Source: Planomicrobium sp. CPCC 101079
GTDB taxonomy: Bacteria; Bacillota; Bacilli; Bacillales_A; Planococcaceae
Direction of reading: 5' to 3'
Assembly: GCF_007859275.1 (NCBI RefSeq)
Contig: NZ_VOHC01000033.1
Span: 1 to 64,000, forward strand
Length of the DNA stretch: 64,000 bases
This document shows positions 57,872 through 64,000 of this stretch, piece after piece; position 1 is the first letter of the stretch, and each line of letters begins with the position of its first letter. Both the position numbers and the translations under genes were made by a program. The notes below the pieces were generated by a model. The model saw only the letters and a list, made by a program, of their open reading frames with translations, did not search any database and was not told the origin of the DNA.

Positions 57872-58618
57872 ATGCGAATATCGCAGCCAAAACCATTTTT
57901 CTTTAAAGCAGGGCCGCGTGCTGTTCTTTTGTTGCACGGGTTTACAGGAAATTCAGCGGACGTCCGGATGCTTGGACGCTATCTTGAAAAGCATGGGTAC
58001 ACAACACTCGCGCCTCATTATGCGGGCCATGGCGTGGCTCCGGAAGAATTGCTCGGCACTGGCCCGGCTGACTGGTGGAAAGATGCTGAAGCCGCTTACC
58101 ACAAGTTAAAAGAAGAAGGATACGAAGAAATTGCAATCGCAGGATTGTCTTTAGGCGGCGTATTTACTTTGAAATTGGGGTATACATTCCCTGTAAAGGG
58201 GCTAATCACCATGTGCGCTCCGATGTATATGAAAACAACGGACCTGATGTACGAAGGCGTGTTGAAATATGCGCGTGAATACAAGAAATATGAAGGAAAA
58301 GACCCGCAAGTTATCGAAGAAGAAATGAAGAAATTCCAAGAAACCCCGATGGAATCTTTGGTTGATCTACGCAATTTGATTGCAGACGTTCGAGCGCATG
58401 TTGATCATGTGTACGCCCCGTTGTTTGTGGTCCAAGGTTCTTTGGACGATGTCATTAACCCAGATTCCGCCAATGTGATATATGAAGAAGCGGAGTCTTT
58501 TGATAAAAAAATTAAATGGTACGAGAAATCCGGGCATGTAATAACGCTCGACCAAGAAAAATCACAATTGCACCACGATGTTTTAGCATTTCTCGATTCG
58601 CTCGATTGGAGTGAATGA
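57872..58618 (+). CDS. est: Carboxylesterase (Est30/YvaK type)
   Basis: 248 aa, the length of B. subtilis YvaK and Geobacillus Est30. Alpha/beta hydrolase with oxyanion LLLHGFTGN, nucleophile Ser in AGLSLGGVF (about residue 93), Asp in GSLDDVINP and His in KSGHVITLD. Hydrolyses short acyl esters or other carboxyl esters in the cytoplasm. ATG 57872 has GGAGGG 8 bases upstream; longer upstream codons lack a site. It overlaps the start region of rnr by a few bases of the longer frame only. Confidence 0.93.
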   Translation: MRISQPKPFFFKAGPRAVLLLHGFTGNSADVRMLGRYLEKHGYTTLAPHYAGHGVAPEELLGTGPADWWKDAEAAYHKLKEEGYEEIAIAGLSLGGVFTLKLGYTFPVKGLITMCAPMYMKTTDLMYEGVLKYAREYKKYEGKDPQVIEEEMKKFQETPMESLVDLRNLIADVRAHVDHVYAPLFVVQGSLDDVINPDSANVIYEEAESFDKKIKWYEKSGHVITLDQEKSQLHHDVLAFLDSLDWSE

Positions 58619-58641
58619 GACCGTCAGAAGGAGGAGTTTAC

Positions 58642-60954
58642 ATGGCTACAAATGAAATGACGCTTGATCAACGATTATTGACGTTTATGCGCGAAGACGC
58701 ATACAAACCGTTGACTGTCCAAGAAATAGAAGAACAATTTGGTTTTGATGATGCAGATGAGTTCAAAGAATTGGTGAAAACCTTAGTACGGCTTGAAGAG
58801 AAGGGGCTGCTTGTCCGTTCACGATCGAACCGCTACGGCGTTCCGGAGCGCATGAACTTAATGCGCGGAAGATTTATCGGACATGCGAAAGGCTTTGGTT
58901 TTGTCGCACCTGAGGAAGCAGGAATGGACGATGTGTTCATTCCGCCGAATGAAGTGAACGGCGCTGTAAACGGGGATACGGTAATGATCCGTATTTCAGA
59001 AGGTTCTTCAGGCGACCGCCGTGAAGGCGCCATCATCCGTATACTTGAACGCGGAACGACAAAAGTGGTAGGAACATTCCAGGACAACCGAGGATTCGGT
59101 TTTGTGGTATCTGACGATAAGAAAATGAACATCGATATTTTCATTGCCAAAGAAAATACGTTAGGCGCTGTAGATGGCCACAAAGTGGTGGTCGAAATTA
59201 CCGAATGGCCGAACGGACATAAATCAGCGACGGGCATGGTCACACAAATCTTAGGCCACAAAAACGATCCGGGCGTCGATATCCTGTCGATCATCCATAA
59301 ATACGGCATCGAAACTGAATTTCCGGAAGATGTGCTAGAACAAGCAAATAACGTACCGGATACCATCGATCCGGCTGATTTAACCGACCGCCGCGATCTT
59401 CGCGACCAGCAGATCGTCACGATAGACGGTGCGGACGCAAAAGACTTGGATGATGCAGTCCAAGTGGTTAAACTGGAGGATGGCACGTACAAGCTGGGCG
59501 TCCATATCGCAGACGTAAGCCATTACGTGACGGAAGATTCGCCGATCGACCGCGAAGCATACGACCGGGCAACGAGTATTTACTTGACGGACCGGGTAAT
59601 TCCGATGATTCCGCATCGTTTGTCAAACGGCATCTGCTCGCTGAATCCGCAAGTGGACCGCTTGACGCTTTCGTGCGACATGATTTTCAATGATATGGGA
59701 GAATTACTGGAACATGACATCTATCAAAGTGTCATCAGAACGTCAGCGCGCATGACATATACCGACGTCTATGAAATTTTGGATAATGACAACCAGGAAC
59801 TGAAAGAAAAATACGCAGACCTAGTGCCGATGTTCGAACTGATGGGCGAGCTGGCCGCTATTTTGCGTGAGAAACGGGACCGCAGAGGCGCCATCGATTT
59901 CGACTTTAAAGAAGCAAAAGTGTTAGTGGACGAAGAAGGATATCCGGTCGATGTGGTTGTCCGTGAGCGAACTGTTTCAGAACGCTTGATCGAAGAATTT
60001 ATGCTCGCCGCCAACGAAACAGTGGCCGAGCATTTCCACCGCATGGAAGTTCCGGCACTGTATCGGATCCACGAAGATCCAAAACCGGAAAAACTGCAGC
60101 GCTTCTTTGAATTCGTTACCAACTTCGGTATCGTTGTTAAAGGGACGAGCAACCAAGTGCATCCGGCTGCTTTGCAGAAAATTATCCGTTCGATTGAAGG
60201 GACTCCTGAAGAGCCCGTCATTTCAACAATGATGCTTCGTTCGATGCAGCAAGCGAAATATTCAGCGGAAAGCCTTGGGCACTTTGGTTTGTCTACTGAA
60301 TTCTATACGCATTTCACATCGCCTATCCGGCGTTATCCGGATTTAATCGTCCACCGGTTGATCCGTACGTATTTGATCAATAAAGATCTATCCAGAGCGA
60401 CAATCATGCATTGGGAAGCGAATATGGATGAGATTGCTGAACATACATCCGAACGCGAACGCCGTGCAGTTGACGCGGAACGCGATACCGATGCCTTGAA
60501 GAAATCGCAATACATGGCTGATAAGATTGGCGAGGAGTTTGACGGGGTCATTTCGTCTGTTACCAACTTCGGTTTGTTTATTGAATTGCCGAATACAATC
60601 GAAGGTTTGGTTCACGTCTCGAACATGACGGATGATTTCTACCGCTTCGATGACCGCTCGATGATGATGATCGGGGAGCGCACGAACAAGCAATTCCGTA
60701 TCGGCGACGAGATCAAAATCAAAGTGATCGGCGTAAAACCGGAAGAGTCGTCCATCGACTTTGAAATTGCAGGAATGGTTCAAAGCCCGCGCCGCCCAAG
60801 AAGAGACGCACCGAAAGTAATCCGGGCTACGAAAAAAGAAGGCACGGGAACGAAGAAACAAGGTGAAGCCGGGCCTACGCGCAAGCCGAAGAACAAAAAG
60901 AAAAAGTTCTATGAAGGCGCTGCGAAAAAATCTGGCCGTAGAAAGAGAAAATAA
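58642..60954 (+). CDS. rnr: Ribonuclease R
   Basis: 3'-to-5' exoribonuclease that degrades structured RNA and helps trans-translation remove defective mRNAs. 770 aa (B. subtilis 779). Order: N-terminal winged helix (about 1-70), cold-shock domains ([14 protein letters not shown] and [16 protein letters not shown]), the RNB catalytic domain with [14 protein letters not shown] (about residue 265) and [11 protein letters not shown], then an S1 domain ([18 protein letters not shown]) and a Lys/Arg-rich tail. AGGAGG precedes ATG 58642. SmpB and tmRNA genes follow directly. Confidence 0.97.
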   Translation: MATNEMTLDQRLLTFMREDAYKPLTVQEIEEQFGFDDADEFKELVKTLVRLEEKGLLVRSRSNRYGVPERMNLMRGRFIGHAKGFGFVAPEEAGMDDVFIPPNEVNGAVNGDTVMIRISEGSSGDRREGAIIRILERGTTKVVGTFQDNRGFGFVVSDDKKMNIDIFIAKENTLGAVDGHKVVVEITEWPNGHKSATGMVTQILGHKNDPGVDILSIIHKYGIETEFPEDVLEQANNVPDTIDPADLTDRRDLRDQQIVTIDGADAKDLDDAVQVVKLEDGTYKLGVHIADVSHYVTEDSPIDREAYDRATSIYLTDRVIPMIPHRLSNGICSLNPQVDRLTLSCDMIFNDMGELLEHDIYQSVIRTSARMTYTDVYEILDNDNQELKEKYADLVPMFELMGELAAILREKRDRRGAIDFDFKEAKVLVDEEGYPVDVVVRERTVSERLIEEFMLAANETVAEHFHRMEVPALYRIHEDPKPEKLQRFFEFVTNFGIVVKGTSNQVHPAALQKIIRSIEGTPEEPVISTMMLRSMQQAKYSAESLGHFGLSTEFYTHFTSPIRRYPDLIVHRLIRTYLINKDLSRATIMHWEANMDEIAEHTSERERRAVDAERDTDALKKSQYMADKIGEEFDGVISSVTNFGLFIELPNTIEGLVHVSNMTDDFYRFDDRSMMMIGERTNKQFRIGDEIKIKVIGVKPEESSIDFEIAGMVQSPRRPRRDAPKVIRATKKEGTGTKKQGEAGPTRKPKNKKKKFYEGAAKKSGRRKRK

Positions 60955-60982
60955 GGGCGCGGCTTACGGGCCGCCCTTTTTA
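60954..60982 (+). terminator. Hairpin after rnr
   Basis: AGGGCGCGGC (60954-60963) pairs with GGCCGCCCT (60969-60977, one bulged base), then T5. Partial termination before smpB. Confidence 0.7.
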
Positions 60983-61004
60983 ACCGTACATGGGGTGAAA
61001 ACAG

Positions 61005-61469
61005 ATGGCAAAAGGTGAAGGAAAAGTTATTGCGCAAAACAAAAAAGCCACTTTCGATTATTTTATTGAAGAAACAATCGAAGCGGGCATTGTTTTGCAG
61101 GGAACGGAAATCAAAGCGGCACGGAAAGGCAAAGTGCAGCTGGTGGACGCATTTGTGCGGATACGGAATGGCGAAGCCTGGATTTCGAATATGCACATTG
61201 CGCCTTATGAGCAAGGAAACCAGTTCAACCACGAGCCGACACGCGTGCGGAAACTGTTGCTGCATAAAAAGCAGATCAATGAACTGATCGGTGTATCCAA
61301 GGTGCAAGGCTCCAACATTATACCGCTGAAGATGTATTTGAAGGACGGCTACGCGAAAGTGCTGATTGGCATCGGTAAGGGTAAGAAAAACTACGACAAG
61401 CGCCAGGACTTGAAGCAAAAAGACGCGAAACGCGAAATCGACCGTGCGTTGAAAGACCGCAGCCGTTAA
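61005..61469 (+). CDS. smpB: SsrA-binding protein SmpB
   Basis: Delivers tmRNA to stalled ribosomes. 154 aa (B. subtilis 156). Beta-barrel motifs [43 protein letters not shown] and the basic C-terminal tail [24 protein letters not shown]. Start ATG 61005 with GGGGTG 7 bases upstream. tmRNA gene follows. Confidence 0.97.
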   Translation: MAKGEGKVIAQNKKATFDYFIEETIEAGIVLQGTEIKAARKGKVQLVDAFVRIRNGEAWISNMHIAPYEQGNQFNHEPTRVRKLLLHKKQINELIGVSKVQGSNIIPLKMYLKDGYAKVLIGIGKGKKNYDKRQDLKQKDAKREIDRALKDRSR

Positions 61470-61472
61470 TAC

Positions 61473-61501
61473 TTGAAGTCTGACCATTATTGCCTTATAA
61501 T
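61473..61501 (+). promoter_or_regulatory. Promoter of ssrA
   Basis: TTGAAG (61473-61478), 17-bp spacer, TATAAT (61496-61501). The mature tmRNA begins 55 bases later, so a precursor with a ~48-nt leader trimmed by RNase P is implied. Confidence 0.75.
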
Positions 61502-61555
61502 ATTTATATAACACAAGCATAGAAGCCTTGCTTCTTCCGTGTTCCTTTATAATGA

Positions 61556-61906
61556 GGGGACGTTACGGATTCGACAGGGATGATCTGGGCTTGGGTTGCG
61601 CGTCGGAGGATCGGCTTCGTTACCAACGTACCTATAATAACAGGCAAAACAAACCAAAACCTAGCATTCGCAGCGTAAGCTCGGATCTGCTTTATTCATC
61701 CATCGCCCATGTGGCTGGATAAAGCTCAACTTTAGTGGGATACGGTCGGCAGTGCCACTTGAGCTGACGGCAAGAGATTTTCAAGTTAGTGCCCAGGACG
61801 CCCGCTTATTGGCAGAATGGCGCACGAAACCCTAATAAGTAAGCTACACGCGTAGAGGCTCAAGTAGCGGAGTTTCTGGACGCGGGTTCGACTCCCGCCG
61901 TCTCCA
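61556..61906 (+). ncRNA. ssrA: tmRNA (10Sa RNA)
   Basis: About 351 nt. 5' GGGGACG (61556-61562) pairs with CGTCTCC (61899-61905) to form the acceptor; the typical GGGGACGTTACGGATTCGAC start and GGGTTCGACTCCCGCC T-arm are present. The tag frame begins GGC at 61643 and ends TAA at 61676-61678: tag peptide (A)GKTNQNLAFAA, ending in the ClpXP/ClpP-recognised Ala-Ala. Discriminator A at 61906; CCA is not encoded. Works with SmpB and Rnr encoded just upstream. Its 3' end is the integration point of the element that follows. Confidence 0.96.
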
Positions 61907-61931
61907 TAGATTAATTTCATGGAGTTTCATA
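61885..61931. other. Putative attachment-site region at the ssrA 3' end
   Basis: The tmRNA T-arm and acceptor 3' strand are followed directly by AT-rich foreign-looking DNA and, 124 bases further, by a minus-strand tyrosine integrase gene. ssrA 3' ends are classic integration targets. The opposite att site is not in the window, so the crossover core cannot be drawn. Confidence 0.55.
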
Positions 61932-61993
61932 GAACGTCAAAATCCTTGATATACCAAGGGTTTTGGCGTTTTTTGATATCATGGAGTTTCATA
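61917..61993 (+). repeat. 15-bp direct repeat flanking the ssrA terminator
   Basis: TCATGGAGTTTCATA occurs at 61917-61931 and 61979-61993, one on either side of the terminator hairpin. Confidence 0.85.
61935..61974 (+). terminator. Terminator after ssrA
   Basis: CGTCAAAATCCTTG (61935-61948) pairs with CAAGGGTTTTGGCG (61955-61968, two G-T pairs), then six T. Confidence 0.85.
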
Positions 61994-62007
61994 TAATATC
62001 AAATAAA

Positions 62008-62049
62008 CCTAGTCAAAAACCTAGTCAACCTAGTCAAAAACCTCGTCAC
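62008..62049 (+). repeat. Short direct repeats at the integrase 3' end
   Basis: CCTAGTCAA at 62008, 62020 and 62029, with a variant CCTCGTCAC at 62041; spacings 12, 9, 12. They overlap the last codons and stop of the integrase gene and could be arm-type recombinase binding sites. Confidence 0.7.
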
Positions 62050-63217
62050 GTTTTGGACTATCCTCTAAATAATTTTCGAACTTTTCGATGGTTCCTGCCC
62101 TCGCTTTTTCTGTTACATGAGTGTAGATATCCATCGTCGTTTTAACGTCTGTATGACCTAACCGTACTTGCACTTCTTTTAAGGTTGCTCCCGCTTCAAA
62201 AAGCAGGGAACAGTGGGTATGGCGTAAGCCGTGAGTAGTAATCATTTTTAGATTGTATTTTTTAATCACATGCATGAGCCATTTTCGAGTTTTCGTCGGC
62301 TGTAGAAAGTCGTTGAATTCATTGCTGAATGCAAGTTGTTTAGATTGCATTGTATTATAACCCAGACGAAGATAATCTTTCTTCTGTTGCTTTTTCCAGT
62401 TTTTGAGAAGATCCATTGTTTTTTGATCCATCTTTATAGTACGAACAACTCCGGTCTTCGTTGGTTTTACATAGAGTTTGTTATCTTTTCCTCGCGAAAG
62501 TGCCTTGTTGATACGAATCTCATTATTAACGAAATTTATATCCTTCCATGTAAGAGCCAAAGCTTCTCCTTTACGCATACCGGAAAAAGCGAGTAGACGG
62601 AAAAGGGTATAAACCTTGAAGTAATCTTCTTTTTCAAAGCATGCAAGCAATTCAACGAGCTGTTCACGATCGTAAAAGTTTTCTGCTTCGTCCTCATCTA
62701 TACTGACTTTCTGTAGCTTATTAGGGGCCTCTACTAATGAAAAAGGATTGACTTGAAGGTAACCGCGCTTAATTGCAAAGTCGAGTACTTTTGCAGCATA
62801 CGCTTTTACCATTCGAAAACGTTGAAGCTTCTTAGCCCACTCATCAACGTGCTTTTGACAAACGGTAACATCGATTTTTTCAATCTTATATGCGCCCATA
62901 GCTGGAAGAATATGATTATTGAAAATGCGAGTTGTTTTGACAAATGTACTTTCTTCCACTGTATTTTCATAGTGATTAACCCAGAGGTCATAAATATCTT
63001 GATATGTCTCCAACTGTTTTTTGCGGAACGTACCTTTACTGATTTCGACTTTTAATGCTGCTAAAGCATCCTTTGCCTCTTTTTTAGTTAGAAATCCTCT
63101 ACGCGTGGTACTTAGCTCTTTACCGGTTAACGAGTCAACACCAATATAAAGATGGAACATATACCGTGTTGCGTTGCTCTTGAGTTTATAGCTTTTAATT
63201 GTTGTTTGCTTACTCAT
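62030..63217 (-). CDS. Phage-type tyrosine integrase
   Basis: 395 aa, complete. N-terminal arm-binding domain (YKLKSNATRYMFHLYIGVDSL through KEAKDALAALKVEISKG), a SAM-like core-binding domain (about 65-160) and the catalytic domain: Arg in GMRKGEALALTW, His-x-x-Arg in THGLRHTHC, the GHTDVKTTMDIYTH block with the nucleophile Tyr. AGGAGG lies 5 bases before the ATG. It sits next to ssrA and reads toward it, the usual arrangement for ssrA-targeting phages and islands. AT-rich and with codon use unlike the core genes. A second related integrase lies 175 bp upstream. Confidence 0.93.
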   Translation of the reverse strand: MSKQTTIKSYKLKSNATRYMFHLYIGVDSLTGKELSTTRRGFLTKKEAKDALAALKVEISKGTFRKKQLETYQDIYDLWVNHYENTVEESTFVKTTRIFNNHILPAMGAYKIEKIDVTVCQKHVDEWAKKLQRFRMVKAYAAKVLDFAIKRGYLQVNPFSLVEAPNKLQKVSIDEDEAENFYDREQLVELLACFEKEDYFKVYTLFRLLAFSGMRKGEALALTWKDINFVNNEIRINKALSRGKDNKLYVKPTKTGVVRTIKMDQKTMDLLKNWKKQQKKDYLRLGYNTMQSKQLAFSNEFNDFLQPTKTRKWLMHVIKKYNLKMITTHGLRHTHCSLLFEAGATLKEVQVRLGHTDVKTTMDIYTHVTEKARAGTIEKFENYLEDSPKRDEVFD

Positions 63218-63391
63218 TCTGTTCCTCCTGAATGCTTACGGAGATAAGATTGGGAGGTGTAGTTGATACACTACAGTTATATTTTACCTTTAATATGAAA
63301 ATCGAACAAACTAGATATGAATCAAAATTTTTTAAAGGAAAATGAAAAAAGAATCGCAAATTCGTCAACATTAACGATTTGCAATTCTTTA
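63218..63391. other. Short gap between the two integrase genes
   Basis: 174 bp, AT-rich. Holds the ribosome site of the first integrase and the terminator of the second; no gene, no copy of the ssrA 3' end. Confidence 0.6.
63345..63389 (-). terminator. Terminator of the second integrase gene
   Basis: AAGAATCGCAAAT (63349-63361) pairs with ATTTGCAATTCTT (63377-63389) with one mismatch; on the minus strand followed by TTTTTTC. Confidence 0.85.
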
Positions 63392-64000
63392 CTATTCCTT
63401 TTTTAAAAAGTTCTCGAACTTTTTAATAGTTTCAATCTTACTCTTTTCGGATAAATGCGTATAAACATTAAGGGTAGTTTTTATGTCTTTGTGACCTAGA
63501 CGTACCTGTACTTCTTTTACTGTAGCCCCAGCTTCAAATAAAAGCGAGCAGTGAGTATGTCTTAATCCATGTGTATTTAAGTATCTTAAATTACTTCTTG
63601 CACATATTTTTTTCATCCATTTAAAAGTGTAAGAAGGCTGCATAAAAGTGTTCTTAAGATTGCTGAATAGAAGTTGTTTTTCAGAAGAAGTATCAAAACC
63701 GAATGTTTTATAGTCTTGGGATTGTACCATCTTCCATTCTCGTAAAATTTCTATTGTTTCCTCATCAATGCTAAGAGTTCTTCTTACACCATTTTTTACA
63801 TTTTTTATATAAAGCGAGTTATTCTCTCCTTGGCCAAGAGCTTTTGTAATCTTAATTTCATTATCAGTAAAATCAATATCACCCCAAGTAAGTGCAAAAG
63901 CTTCTCCTTTTCGCATACCTGTATAAACCAGCAATCGATAAAAAGTTTTGACTTTCATATTAGTTTCCATATCAAGTGCATTTAAAAAGATGGTAAGTTC
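63392..64000 (-). CDS. Second tyrosine integrase, cut by the window edge
   Basis: C-terminal part of another integrase of the same family; the frame stays open past the internal ATG at 63968-63970 to the window edge, so the real start lies beyond 64000. Catalytic residues: GMRKGEAFALTW (Arg), THGLRHTHC (His, Arg), GHKDIKTTLNVYTH (Tyr). Very similar in layout to the first integrase (both end around the same RHTHCSLLFEAGAT and KKFENFL segments) but divergent in sequence and more AT-rich. It points the same way. Confidence 0.9.
   Translation of the reverse strand, partial: ELTIFLNALDMETNMKVKTFYRLLVYTGMRKGEAFALTWGDIDFTDNEIKITKALGQGENNSLYIKNVKNGVRRTLSIDEETIEILREWKMVQSQDYKTFGFDTSSEKQLLFSNLKNTFMQPSYTFKWMKKICARSNLRYLNTHGLRHTHCSLLFEAGATVKEVQVRLGHKDIKTTLNVYTHLSEKSKIETIKKFENFLKKE

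Noticed and set aside
61528..61553. TTGCTT/TATAAT as the ssrA promoter
   Set aside because: Spacer is only 14 bp and the -10 is 2 bases from the mature 5' end; the pair at 61473-61501 has a 17-bp spacer.
61528..61722. Plus-strand open frame over the tmRNA
   Set aside because: It lies inside ssrA; the only translated part is the tag frame at 61643-61678.
63392..63970. Second integrase as a complete 192-residue protein
   Set aside because: The frame stays open upstream of the internal ATG to the window edge and the missing N-terminal domains match the first integrase, so it is cut by the window.

Overview
The window looks like chromosomal DNA of a mid-GC, low-complexity-free Firmicute, most probably a Planococcaceae member (Planococcus or close relative; the genus is inference). 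Evidence: strong AGGAGG-type ribosome binding sites, frequent TTG/GTG starts, ComK, HPr kinase, Crh, CggR, a LexA-like box of the Bacillus type, and long blocks whose gene order matches what I know of Bacillus subtilis. It is nearly all core genome; only the last ~2 kb is clearly accessory.

Layout. 1-2.1 kb: two minus-strand genes (M20 amidohydrolase, heme monooxygenase HmoB). 2.2-6.4 kb: coproporphyrin-branch heme genes hemE-cpfC(hemH)-cgoX(hemY) plus a YtkA-like lipoprotein. 6.7-14 kb: the yhfH-lplJ-lcfB neighbourhood, split by a BceRSAB-type antimicrobial-peptide sensing and transport operon; lcfB carries a near-consensus FadR operator. 14-20.4 kb: S9 peptidase, enoyl-CoA hydratase, ABC1/UbiB kinase, then yhjD, comK and an IDEAL-domain gene, with a ComK-type K-box upstream of comK. 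20.5-35.4 kb: uvrB-uvrA, a YvlB-like protein, an M20 peptidase, a DUF1801 gene, a TetM-related GTPase and a leaderless amidase (the last three on the minus strand), then hprK-lgt-yvoD-ppaX-yvoF. 35.4-41.8 kb: compact histidine operon hisZGDBHAFI. 41.9-49.3 kb: yvcD, trxB, yvcI, rapZ, glmR, whiA, crh, and clpP on the minus strand with a CtsR box. 49.5-57.1 kb: tRNA-Arg, a glutaredoxin-like gene, and the central glycolytic operon cggR-gapA-pgk-tpiA-gpmI-eno with its CggR operator. 57.2-61.9 kb: secG-est-rnr-smpB-ssrA. 61.9-64 kb: an AT-rich segment with two related tyrosine integrases directly behind the tmRNA gene, the edge of an integrated element that continues beyond the window.

Working links between genes: HprK and Crh (carbon catabolite control) lie near RapZ/GlmR (cell-wall precursor and central-carbon control) and the glycolytic operon; Rnr, SmpB and tmRNA form the trans-translation set; ClpP would degrade tagged proteins; Lgt would lipidate the YtkA-like lipoprotein; LcfB and the enoyl-CoA hydratase belong to fatty-acid use.

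The least explained sequence is intergenic: (a) four AGTTNNAACT palindromes at an exact 21-bp period between trxB and yvcI; (b) a family of intergenic elements bracketed by GATAT..GCAAAACA inverted ends; (c) two back-to-back palindromes between uvrA and yvlB; (d) an 18-bp perfect palindrome in the clpP leader. No CRISPR array, transposase or rRNA gene was seen.
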